Origin: Palsa-504 sp963847965
GTDB taxonomy: Bacteria; Actinomycetota; Actinomycetes; Streptosporangiales; Streptosporangiaceae
NCBI GenBank assembly: GCA_963847965.1
Contig: CAWKCG010000001.1
Coordinates: forward strand, 381,613-445,612
Direction of reading: 5' to 3'
Length of the DNA: 64,000 bases
This document shows, piece by piece, positions 8,577 to 16,910 of this stretch. A program made the translations under genes and the position numbers. Position 1 is the first letter of the stretch; each line of letters begins with the position of its first letter. The notes beneath the pieces were generated by a model, which worked only from the letters and a program-made list of their open reading frames with translations, was not told the origin of the DNA and did not search any database.

Positions 8577-10128
8577 GGCATCCGCGCTCGGCATCGACCT
8601 CGGCACCACGTTCTCAGTGGTGGCGCAGGTCAACGACGCCGGGCTACCTGTCGTCCTACCCAATGCCGAAGGATCCCCGACGACGCCCTCGGTGGTGCTC
8701 TTCGACGGGGGTCAAGCGGTCGTGGGAGCCGTCGCGCGGGAATCACTGGCCACCGAGCCGGAATCTGTCGTTCAGCTCGTGAAACGGCACATCGGATCCG
8801 GCTGGACGTTCGATTACCGTGGCGTCTCATACCGGCCGGAGCATATTTCCGCGCTGATCCTACGCAAGCTGGTCCAGGACGCGCACCTGCTGGCCGGCCC
8901 GGTCATGCAGGCCGCCATCACGGTGCCGGCCTACTTTAACGATCCGATGCGCGCGGCCACGCTCCGGGCGGGTGAGCTGGCCGGCCTGGACGTACTGGGG
9001 TTGCAGTCCGAGCCCACGGCGGCCGCGCTCGCCTTCGGTTACGACCAGCGGCCGGTCGGAGCCACTGGCGTCGTGGTCGATCTCGGCGGCGGGACGTTCG
9101 ACGTGACCGTAATGGAGTACGACGGAAACACCCTGACCGTCCGGGCCACTGGCGGAGATGCCTACCTCGGGGGAGCGAATTTCGACAAGGTCCTCTTCGA
9201 CTACTTCGTTGAGCAGTTCCAGGCTGCCCATGGGCTCGACATCAACGACCCGGAGGCGCTGTCGCTAGAAGAATGCACCCAGGTTTCCCAGGACTGGCTC
9301 ATGCGCGCGGCGAGGGCCAAGCACGACCTCACCGCTCGCGACCGCACCGCCGTCGCGCTTCAGGCCGGAGGCCTAACGCTGCGGGCCGAGGTGCGCAGGG
9401 AGGACTTCCTCGCCCGGTGCAGGATCCTGCTGGATGAGATGACGGAAAAGATGCTCGACGTCGTCGCCGCGGCCGGGGTTACCCCGAGGGACATCTCGGT
9501 GGTGCTAGCCGTCGGCGGGTCAACACGGATGCCGGCCGTGCGGGCCAGGATGCTGGACATCTTCGGCATGGCTCCCGACACGTCGGTTCGCCCGGACGAA
9601 GCCGTGGCGCTCGGGGCGGCGCTCTTCGCCGCGCAGCGCCAGATCGAACGGGGCGGCGCGGTGGTGATGGAAGCCGGCGCCCGGGACTACCTCGAGCGGC
9701 TGTCGGTAACCGACGTCGCCGCTCACAGCCTGGGCGTCAGCGCCTTCGAGGTCACCGCGGGACAGCGGCCGGTCATGGCGCCGTTGCTGCCGAGGAACAC
9801 TGCCCTGCCTGTCTCGGCCGAACGCACCTTCTTCACGATGCGGCCGGGAGAGACCACCATTGTGATCCCGGTTCTGGAAGGCGAGTCGCGCGATCCCGAT
9901 CTCTGCCGCCGGGTGGGCACGGTGGTCATCGACCAGCTACCGCCCGGACGGCCTGCTCACCAGCCGGTCAGCGTCACGATGAGCCTGAACCGGGACGGCA
10001 TCCTGCAGGTGTCGGCGGCCGACGTGACCACGGGGGCGGAGGCCAGCACCACTATCGTGCATAACTACATGGCCGACAACGGCGAAAGTGTCGCTGACCA
10101 GACGGCCAGGACCCTCCTGATTGATTAG
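8569..10128 (+). CDS. Hsp70 family chaperone without C-terminal lid
   Basis: 519 aa, starting inside the exporter gene. ATPase-domain motifs are intact: GIDLGTTFS (residues 8-16), VVVDLGGGTFDVTV (about 170) and AVGGSTRMP (about 313). A DnaK-like beta substrate-binding domain follows (about 380-505), with SLGVSAFE, LLPRNTALP and LNRDGILQVSA. The protein stops where the helical lid of DnaK (about 620 aa) would start, so it is a short Hsp70 form. It is not the housekeeping dnaK, because grpE, dnaJ and hspR are absent. Next to it is a J-domain-like zinc-ribbon gene. Inference: a dedicated chaperone or nucleotide switch for the membrane proteins encoded on either side. Confidence 0.92.
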   Translation: MSEASALGIDLGTTFSVVAQVNDAGLPVVLPNAEGSPTTPSVVLFDGGQAVVGAVARESLATEPESVVQLVKRHIGSGWTFDYRGVSYRPEHISALILRKLVQDAHLLAGPVMQAAITVPAYFNDPMRAATLRAGELAGLDVLGLQSEPTAAALAFGYDQRPVGATGVVVDLGGGTFDVTVMEYDGNTLTVRATGGDAYLGGANFDKVLFDYFVEQFQAAHGLDINDPEALSLEECTQVSQDWLMRAARAKHDLTARDRTAVALQAGGLTLRAEVRREDFLARCRILLDEMTEKMLDVVAAAGVTPRDISVVLAVGGSTRMPAVRARMLDIFGMAPDTSVRPDEAVALGAALFAAQRQIERGGAVVMEAGARDYLERLSVTDVAAHSLGVSAFEVTAGQRPVMAPLLPRNTALPVSAERTFFTMRPGETTIVIPVLEGESRDPDLCRRVGTVVIDQLPPGRPAHQPVSVTMSLNRDGILQVSAADVTTGAEASTTIVHNYMADNGESVADQTARTLLID

Positions 10129-10151
10129 CCCGGGCACAGGAGACTTAACCC

Positions 10152-10724
10152 ATGGAAGTGATGGCAAACAACGACTGGTACGCATTCCTCAGGCTTTCCC
10201 CGGAGGCGACGGACGAGGAAATCCACAGCGCTGTGGAGCGCCTGAGCCGTCAGGCCGCGGCGCTGGCCGCGACAGCGCCCGAGCGCTCACAATCGCTGCG
10301 CGAGACCATTCGTTCCATAAAGCGCGACTTGCTGTCCGGACCGGAGAACCGGCAGCGCTATGACGCGCTTCGCTCGCAGCGTCTTGCCCCGCCGCCCGTC
10401 CCCACCCTCGCCAGGCCGGTGCCACCCACCTCCCGACCGGAGGCGTCCATACCCGTACCGTCCGAGCCAGTCCCATACGCAGTCCAGGGGCCTGGCTCAC
10501 GCCTCGCCCGGTTCCTTCGCACCGGCTGGACCTGTCCCGCGTGCGGCAAGGGTGGAGTGCCCAGCGACAAGTTCTGTACCAAGTGCGGTACCCCGATACA
10601 GCCCATCCGGCCTGAAAGCGCAGCGACCGGGGGCACGTCGAGGCCGCGTGTCACGTGCGCCACCTGCGCAAACCCGCTCGGCCCGACAGACGCGTTCTGT
10701 GCCAAATGTGGTAGCCGCCGCTGA
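10152..10724 (+). CDS. Degenerate J-domain-like protein with two zinc ribbons
   Basis: 190 aa. AGGAG sits nine bases before ATG 10152; ATG 10161 is an alternative. Residues 5-75 read like a J-domain (WYAFLRLSPEATDEEI at the start, then NRQRYDALR at the end), but no His-Pro-Asp loop is present, so stimulation of Hsp70 ATPase by the usual route is not expected. A Pro-rich linker leads to two zinc ribbons, CPACG...FCTKCG (about 127-147) and CATC...FCAKCG (about 168-188), near the C-terminus. It follows the Hsp70 gene by 23 bp, which supports a J-like/Hsp70 partnership in which recruitment may go through the ribbons. The J-like call rests on pattern only and needs structure prediction. Confidence 0.75.
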   Translation: MEVMANNDWYAFLRLSPEATDEEIHSAVERLSRQAAALAATAPERSQSLRETIRSIKRDLLSGPENRQRYDALRSQRLAPPPVPTLARPVPPTSRPEASIPVPSEPVPYAVQGPGSRLARFLRTGWTCPACGKGGVPSDKFCTKCGTPIQPIRPESAATGGTSRPRVTCATCANPLGPTDAFCAKCGSRR

Positions 10725-10843
10725 GCGCAAAGTAACCATCGAAAGCGGCAAAAGTCACTATTAAGCAATAATCCTGCTATCCGGACAAAGGTGGTCTAGA
10801 GTCACGGACCAGCACTCGGACACGCTATTCGGGAGGGCTAGCA

Positions 10844-12550
10844 GTGCCGACCTGCATCAACGGGCATTACCTGCCTGGGGGAACCGCGTTTTGCGCGGTG
10901 TGCGGCGATGACGTCCGCCTGCGCTGCGACCAGGGCCACCCAAACAAGGTCGGTGCGCGCTTTTGCGCACGATGCGGCGCACCGATTGCCGTGCAGGGCC
11001 CGCCGGGCGCCGGGCCGACTCAAGCCGGTATTCCCGGTCCGGGTGCGCTGGATGGCATACCGCAGCCCACCGAATACCTGACGCCGCTCCTTATGGCGGC
11101 TCCGCCGCCCGAGCCGGAGGCGCTGTCACCGAGGAGCGTGACCGGGCAACCACCGTGGAGCGTGACCGAGCAACCACCGTGGAGCGTGGCCGGGCCACGC
11201 CCCGCGTCACCCGAAGCGCGGCCGGGGCTGTTTCATGATGGCTTGACACGGGCGGACGGGTTTGCTGCGCCGCCTCCGGCCGGCAGATCGCCCGGACATG
11301 TCGCCGACGCCGGATTCTTCCCGGCACCCCATTCCGCCGACGCCCCGGATTACCCTCCTGCGACCATCCAGTTTCCGAGCGTCGATGCGCAGCTACCCGC
11401 CACCAGCGGCCGCCATCGCAGCGGGCAGCCATCCGACGACGACGCAACGCCCCCGCACCGGCGCTCACGACGCGGCCTCATCCTGGGCATCGCCCTCGGC
11501 CTCGTGGTGGTCGGGGGCGGCGGCGCGGCGGCAGCGATCACCCTGCTGCACCGTCACCCCGCGCCGCGGACAACCGCGGACCAGGCCACGCAGCAAGCTT
11601 CCAATCCGCCATCCGAACCCGCACCGTCCGTCACCGCTAGCAGCCAGAGTCCCACTCCCACCGCTACCCCGCTGCTCGTGGGTCCCGCCGGATGGACTCT
11701 TCCCAAGCCCATCGATCAGCAGGCGTACCAGAACAACAACGCCGTGATCAACTCTGTGTCCTGCGTGACGGCCGTCGACTGCTTCGCAGTGGACAGCGCC
11801 GGTAACGTGCTCATATCCACGGCCATGAACTCATGGCAGACCGCGACCACCGATTCCCAGGCCCAACTCACGTCGATCTCTTGCGCCTCGGCGCAATTCT
11901 GCGCTGCCGTGGACAATTCGAGCGATGTCATCGTCTTCAGCGGCGGCAGCTGGAGTGACCCGGTGAGCATCGACTCCGGCAACCAGCTGACGAGTGTCTC
12001 GTGTCCGACCTCGACCTTCTGCGTCGCCGTCGACAACGATGGCAACGCGTTCACGTTCACCGGATCCGCGACCCAGTGGTCACCTGACAGCCTGGGCCCG
12101 AATCAGGGCACGATAGCTTCTGTATCCTGTCCGAGCGTTAACTTCTGTGCGGCAGTCGACCAGGCTGGCAACGTCTACACCTACGACGGAAGCTCATGGA
12201 GCTCGGCAGACGACATTGATGGCAGCAGTGAGTTCACCCAGGTCTCTTGCTTCAGCGACGCATTCTGCGCGGCCGTGGACAACAACGGCGATGTGGCGGT
12301 AATGACGAACGGCGACTGGTCTGTCGGATCCTTGCCGTCGACCGCGACCGGTATCTCCTGCCCCGCAGCGGGCTATTGCGTCGCGGTTGACAATAGCGGC
12401 GGCGCCCTAGTCTACCAGGACGGAAGCTGGTCAAAGCCCGCCAAGATTGACGGCAACAATAACTTCGAGGCCATCAGCTGCGTTGCCGTGAATACCTGCA
12501 TAGCCACCGATCAGTATGACAATGTCATGTATTACGCGCCCTCAGGATAA
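10844..12550 (+). CDS. Zinc-ribbon/TM protein with secreted Cys-rich seven-repeat domain
   Basis: 568 aa from GTG 10844, with GGAGGG upstream. Two N-terminal ribbons use Cys/His: CxxGHxxxxGxxFCxxCG at residues 4-21 and again at about 28-45. A long Pro-rich cytoplasmic linker contains repeated QPPWSV units. One TM segment lies at about 210-232 after an Arg-rich stretch, so the C-terminus is outside. After a Ser/Pro/Thr linker come seven repeats of about 36-40 residues with the core (S/I)SC-x5-(F/Y)C-x-AVD, then a Gly/Trp end. The Cys pairs fit one disulfide per repeat, and the number fits a seven-bladed propeller. It is probably a sensor or adhesion component that links an outside ligand-binding domain to cytoplasmic zinc-ribbon partners. 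Confidence 0.8.
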   Translation: MPTCINGHYLPGGTAFCAVCGDDVRLRCDQGHPNKVGARFCARCGAPIAVQGPPGAGPTQAGIPGPGALDGIPQPTEYLTPLLMAAPPPEPEALSPRSVTGQPPWSVTEQPPWSVAGPRPASPEARPGLFHDGLTRADGFAAPPPAGRSPGHVADAGFFPAPHSADAPDYPPATIQFPSVDAQLPATSGRHRSGQPSDDDATPPHRRSRRGLILGIALGLVVVGGGGAAAAITLLHRHPAPRTTADQATQQASNPPSEPAPSVTASSQSPTPTATPLLVGPAGWTLPKPIDQQAYQNNNAVINSVSCVTAVDCFAVDSAGNVLISTAMNSWQTATTDSQAQLTSISCASAQFCAAVDNSSDVIVFSGGSWSDPVSIDSGNQLTSVSCPTSTFCVAVDNDGNAFTFTGSATQWSPDSLGPNQGTIASVSCPSVNFCAAVDQAGNVYTYDGSSWSSADDIDGSSEFTQVSCFSDAFCAAVDNNGDVAVMTNGDWSVGSLPSTATGISCPAAGYCVAVDNSGGALVYQDGSWSKPAKIDGNNNFEAISCVAVNTCIATDQYDNVMYYAPSG

Positions 12551-12621
12551 TGCACCCCCCAGGCAACACGCCTGACACCCAGCCCTGACTTTCCCTATCA
12601 GCTTTAGGAAGGTGAAGCGGA

Positions 12622-13626
12622 ATGACCTGCTCTCAGTGTCAGGCGATGAATGACCGCGACTCGCTGTTCTGCGCCAATTGCGGTACCTCGCTTACCCGGT
12701 CCGTCCCGGGTCCTGGCGGGCCGGGCGCCCAGCCGCAATCGACCATTCTGACCGGTTATGGTCAGGGAGCACCACGCGCCGCGGAGGGTTATCACCCTCC
12801 CAGCCTCCCGGCCGATGAGTATGCTCAGGGAGCTCCGCGCCGACCGTACGCCCCCCGCCACCATTCCCCGGCCGCTCCGTCCGACCTGTACTCGTTGAGC
12901 GTGCCGGCCAGCCACTTCCCACCCAACCCCCCGGGCACTCCGTCCGACCAGTACTCGTCGAGCGTGCCGGCCAGCCACTTCCCACCCAACCCCCCGGGCA
13001 CTCCGTCCGACCAGTACTCGTCAAGCGTGCCGGCCAGCCACTTCCCACCCAACCCCCCGGGCACTCCGTCCGACCAGTACTCGTCAAGCGTGCCGGCCAG
13101 CCACTTCCCACCCAACCCCCCAGGCGACCGCTACTCCTCTGGCGCACGCGTTCCGTACTCCCCTGGCGCACACGTTCCGCGCGCCCACGCACCGGCCGGG
13201 GCGTTTCACCTGGACCTACGGCGACTCAGCCGGGTGGACCAGACGGTAGGCGGAGCGAGCCTGGTCCTTTTCATCTCGCTCTTCCTGCCCTGGTTCGGGT
13301 TGACTGTTCTTGGCTCGAGCGTCACCATCAGCGGGACGTCGACGCATGGGTATCTCGTTCTCGTCGCGATCCTGGCAGTTGTGCTGATCGCCTATCTCGT
13401 ACTGCGATCCGGCTGGGACGAGTTTCCGGTCAACTTGCCCGTGGCGCATGCGCCGCTCCTGCTCATCGGCACCGGCCTGCAATTCCTCCTCGTCGTTATC
13501 GGATTCTTCTCTGTACCATCGGGCCTCAACTGGGAAATCGGGGCATATCTGGCCCTGATCGCGTCCGGGGCCGCCGCCGGCCCAGTAATCATTCCGGCGA
13601 TCCGCTCGTGGCAGGCTAGCCGCTGA
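12622..13626 (+). CDS. Zinc-ribbon protein with tandem Pro-rich repeats and four TM segments
   Basis: 334 aa. The N-terminal ribbon MTCSQC...FCANCG occupies residues 1-21. Residues 84-170 are a tandem repeat of 21-residue units containing SVPASHFPPNPPGTPSD. The C-terminal half (about 205-330) is hydrophobic, with about four TM helices and a short external loop after FLPWFGLTVLG, a pattern seen in small uncharacterised actinobacterial membrane proteins. It is the last gene of the rightward set, 71 bp after the propeller protein. The gene ends 134 bp before the right copy of the 71-bp direct repeat. Function is unknown; the disordered repeat could act as a variable-length spacer between ribbon and membrane. 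Confidence 0.78.
   Translation: MTCSQCQAMNDRDSLFCANCGTSLTRSVPGPGGPGAQPQSTILTGYGQGAPRAAEGYHPPSLPADEYAQGAPRRPYAPRHHSPAAPSDLYSLSVPASHFPPNPPGTPSDQYSSSVPASHFPPNPPGTPSDQYSSSVPASHFPPNPPGTPSDQYSSSVPASHFPPNPPGDRYSSGARVPYSPGAHVPRAHAPAGAFHLDLRRLSRVDQTVGGASLVLFISLFLPWFGLTVLGSSVTISGTSTHGYLVLVAILAVVLIAYLVLRSGWDEFPVNLPVAHAPLLLIGTGLQFLLVVIGFFSVPSGLNWEIGAYLALIASGAAAGPVIIPAIRSWQASR
12871..13131 (+). repeat. 63-bp in-frame tandem repeat, about four copies
   Basis: Units start at 12901, 12964, 13027 and 13090 (the last incomplete), preceded by a half unit from 12871. The copies differ at only a few bases, so the array is young and probably variable in copy number. It encodes 21-residue Pro/Ser-rich units. It is not CRISPR, because there are no spacers. 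Confidence 0.92.
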
Positions 13627-13697
13627 CACCCAGATTTCAGTTCGTGTCCTAGTCCGGCCGCGCGCAGCCATAGTCGGCTGCGCCGACCCTCTGTGTG

Positions 13698-13760
13698 TGG
13701 CCAGCGTGGCCGGAGTCAGGTCGGCTAGGGCACGGCATTCCCTAGTCAGGTGAGCCTGAT
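13698..13760 (-). pseudogene. 3' fragment of an AraC-family regulator gene
   Basis: Read leftward, this segment encodes DQAHLTRECRALADLTPA, matching the C-terminal helix-turn-helix of the intact AraC gene at 18446-19294 (DNA segment about 18518-18585, roughly 80% identical by eye). It is cut off abruptly at 13760/13761, where the direct-repeat copy of the serine hydrolase 3' end begins in the opposite coding sense. The rest of the gene is missing. Confidence 0.75.
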
Positions 13761-13831
13761 CGGGAACCCCACCGAGCAGTACGGCATCGACACGATCGAC
13801 CAGTTGGCCGCCATCGTATGGAACGACATGA
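13761..13831 (+). repeat. Right copy of the 71-bp direct repeat
   Basis: Matches 2725-2795 at 70/71 positions, same orientation. It contains the last 23 codons of a serine hydrolase (GIDTIDQLAAIVWNDM) without the rest of the gene. Together with the AraC fragment on its left, it fills most of the 364-bp space between 13626 and 13991; nothing else is supported there. Confidence 0.9.
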
Positions 13832-13990
13832 CATGAGCAACCGGTCGGTGCATCCCCGGGCTGATCCACCCGCGGCCCAGGTGACCCGATGCCGTCCGCT
13901 CGATCGCTAGGTCCGGGTCACGCAGCGGATGCGCTGCCTCATGAGCCGACCGTAACGGCAGCCGGGGCGGCGCTGAGGCCGCCGGGCCGG

Positions 13991-15640
13991 TTACCCGGGG
14001 CGGGCGGGCGGGCTGTGGCTGCGCAGGACCTTGGTCTTGTCCCGGTTCCACGCGGTGGTGGTGCCGTCCGGGTGCAGGATCAGCGTCCAGCCCCAGCGGT
14101 GGATCACCACCTGGTGATGGAACGTGCACAGGAGGATGCACTCCTTGACGCTGGTCGGCCCGCCGTCGGCCTTGTGCCGGACATGGTGGACCTCGCAGGC
14201 CCTGGCGGGCTGGTTGCACCCGCCGGTCCACTGGCAGTGCCGGTCCCGCTGGATGACCGCGGTGCGGATCCCGGCCGGGACCGTGTCGGAATACCCGATA
14301 TCCAGCGGCAGGCTCGGCCCGGCCAGCCGGGCCCCGAGCTGCTCCCGGCGCAGGAACGACGCCAGGCCGCCGGGGCCGGAGACCAGGTCCACGGCCCGGC
14401 CGATGATCTGCCGTTCGAGCATCTCCCGGGCGTGCGCGGTCAGCGGCTGGCCGTCGCAGCACGGCGGCCCGGACCGGCCCGGGCCACCGGGTCACCGGCC
14501 TGGTCGTGGTCGGTGCACCCGCCGTCCTGGCCCGCACCGGCACCGGCATGGCCCTGGCCGCATCCGCCGGGCCCGTGGTGCCCGGCCAGCGTCACGCACA
14601 GCTGGACCAGGTCCTCCAGCACGCCCGGATCCACCTCACCGGTCACCACCGGGACCACCATCGCATCACAGCTCAGGCCGCGGGCCGCGTCCCCGTCCAG
14701 CCACGCGCCGCCGTCCCCGCCGCCGACCGCGGCCTGCGCCCGGGCCGCCGCCCACCGGGCCCGCGCCGCGGCGACCCACTCCGCCTCCAGGGCCGAGTCC
14801 CCATCCAGCGCCCGCAACTCGGCCAGCGTCACGTGCACCAGGGCCTTGACCGGCTGCCCGGCCCGCTCCGGCAGCAGGTCACTGGCCGCCAGCCGGCGCA
14901 TCGCCTCCTGCAGCCCGTCATGATAACGCTGCTCATGGGTCCGGGTATCCGCCGCACCCGCCGGAGCCGACAAGCTGTCCAGCACCGCGCCGACCAGCGC
15001 CGCACACTCCGGCGTCAGCTCCCCCGCGATCACCCCGGCCCCGCCGAACGTCGTCTCCAGCCGCACCGACCGGTCCCCGAACCCGTCCTCCGGGCCCTGG
15101 CCGGGGGGCAGCGACCGGGCGTACATCTCCGCGGCCAGCCCGGCCAGGTCCCACTCATCAGCCCCGGCCCGCGCCGCGGTGACCAGGATCTGGTCGGCAG
15201 CATCCCGGCAGCCCTCCGGCAGCCGGTCAGACCAGCAGCAGACCGCCCGGCCCACCGACTCGCTCAGCACGCTCCCCTCGGCCAGCGCCGCGATCACCCG
15301 CGGGTGCGCCACGGCCCGCCGGGCCCAGGCCACCTGCCCGCGGGCCGCCGTCTTGGTCACCCGGGTCTGGTGCCGCAGCCACGCCGCCCGCGCTGTACTC
15401 CGCATCGGCGGCATAGCCCTGGCTGGCCGTGAACGACCCCAGGGTCCGGGCCCGCCCGGCGGTCAGCATCGCGCCGGCCTGCTCATAGCCGTGCAGGCAC
15501 GCGGCCTTGGCCGCGTCGGGCATCGCCGCGGGGTCGGCGGCGGCCGCGAACCGCAGCGCCGCGCACGCCGCCTGCAGGGCCTGGCTGGCGCTGGCGTAGG
15601 CGGGGGCGGGGGCGGGGGCGGTGCTCATCGGGGTGGTCAC
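13991..15640 (-). pseudogene. DUF222/HNH endonuclease gene with two compensating frameshifts
   Basis: Read leftward, the N-terminal part is in one frame (start GTG 15640 or ATG 15628, to about 15390), the DUF222 core in a second frame (about 15385-14480), and the HNH part (VHHVRHKADGG, LLCTFHHQVVIH) back in the first frame to 13991. Joined, they give about 550 aa, normal for the DUF222-HNH family that is abundant in actinobacterial chromosomes. The two shifts cancel each other. In the HNH motif the central Asn position of relatives (VKNC-type) reads VKEC, so Asn appears replaced by Glu. The gene is therefore probably dead, although sequencing errors cannot be excluded for the shifts. Confidence 0.8.
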
Positions 15641-15899
15641 CTCCGATCAGGGGTGCGCGGGGGGCGGGTTGTGGTCCCGCCATGCAGGCGAGTGCGGTGT
15701 CCCCAGGGGGTTGAGCCGGATCGTTCGGCCGGGAAAGATCTTTGATCTTTTATTCGAGTTTACCAGTCTCCGCTGACATTTTCCGGAAACGACACGCCGC
15801 GTAGCGCAGAGATATCGGGTTGACGCGGTGCTCGCGGGCCGCAAGCGTCAGCGTTTTATCGCTGTTTGCTGTTATCGCGGAGTGGGACACTGATCGACC

Positions 15900-16910
15900 G
15901 TGGAGACACCGCCCCCCGAGACGTTCAGTGACCGGGATCTGCTGGTCGCGCTGACCGGGCACTGGGATCTTCGGGCGGACAGCGTGCGGTACGTGCCCAA
16001 GGGAGCCGGCAGCTATCACTGGCTTGCCGCCGCCTTGGGGCATGCCCGGTATTTCGTGACGGTCGATGACCTCGACACCAAGCCGTGGATCGGTGATCAG
16101 CGCCAGGTGACCTTCGGCGGGCTGCGGGTCGCCTATGAGACAGCACGGGTCCTGGAAAGCCAGGCCGGCTTGTCGTGGGTTGTCGGCCCGCTGCAGGCCA
16201 GCGACGGTTCGGTCATCGTGCGCCTGTCCGATCAGTATGCGGTGAGCGTCTTTCCGTTCGTCGAGGGTGTCGCGGGCCGCTGGGGAGATCGTGTTCCCCG
16301 AGATCGCCGGACGGCGCTGCTGCGTCAGCTGGCGGGGCTGCATCAGGTCACGGGCCAGGTGGACGCCGGCATCACCCGCAGGCCCCTTGACCTGCCGGAG
16401 CGGCCCCTGCTGAGAGCCGTCTTGGATGCTCTGGGCAGGCCCTGGCGGGGAGGCCCGTACGCAGAACCGGCCCGCCATGCCCTGGCCGGCCAGGCCGAGA
16501 CGGTGTCCGGCTGGCTGGCCGAACTGGACGGTCTGGCCCGGAGCCTGGCCGCGGCGCAGGAGGAGCAGCTGGTTGTCACGCACGGCGAACCGCATCCCGG
16601 CAACCTGATCATGACCAGCCAGGGGTTGCGGCTGATCGACTGGGACACGGCGGCCCTGGCCCTGCCCGAGCGTGACCTGTGGATGCTCGATGATGGCTCG
16701 GCCGGCGCCTTCGGACCGTACGTGGAGGTGACGGGCAGAGGCGTCAACGTTACGGCTGTCCGCTTCTTCAGGCTGGCCTGGACCCTGTCGGACATCGCCT
16801 CCTTCGCGGCCATGTTCCGCGCCCCGCACCAGCAGACGCGCTGGACCGGCCAGAAGTGGAGCGGCTTCCTGCGCCTTCTCGGCGGCGCTCCGCCGGCCCC
16901 CTACGGCTGA
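15900..16910 (+). CDS. Aminoglycoside phosphotransferase (APH) family kinase-like protein
   Basis: 336 aa from GTG 15900. The APH fold is recognised by the catalytic loop THGEPHPGNLI (about residue 225) and the metal-binding LIDWDTA (about 245). The catalytic Asp of the HGDxHxxN consensus is Glu here (HGEPHPGN), as in some spectinomycin- and homoserine-type kinases. Family members phosphorylate small hydroxyl compounds including antibiotics; the substrate cannot be inferred. A long opposite-strand open frame covers this gene but is only its GC shadow. It lies in a debris-rich stretch between the broken HNH gene and a zinc-ribbon gene and stands alone. 259 bp upstream hold no gene. Confidence 0.85.
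   Translation: METPPPETFSDRDLLVALTGHWDLRADSVRYVPKGAGSYHWLAAALGHARYFVTVDDLDTKPWIGDQRQVTFGGLRVAYETARVLESQAGLSWVVGPLQASDGSVIVRLSDQYAVSVFPFVEGVAGRWGDRVPRDRRTALLRQLAGLHQVTGQVDAGITRRPLDLPERPLLRAVLDALGRPWRGGPYAEPARHALAGQAETVSGWLAELDGLARSLAAAQEEQLVVTHGEPHPGNLIMTSQGLRLIDWDTAALALPERDLWMLDDGSAGAFGPYVEVTGRGVNVTAVRFFRLAWTLSDIASFAAMFRAPHQQTRWTGQKWSGFLRLLGGAPPAPYG

Noticed and set aside
12871..13131. CRISPR-like periodic repeat
   Set aside because: Units are contiguous and in frame with no spacers, no cas genes nearby.
2725..13831. Prophage or integrative conjugative element
   Set aside because: Direct repeats fit an island, but no integrase, relaxase, portal, capsid or replication gene was seen between them.
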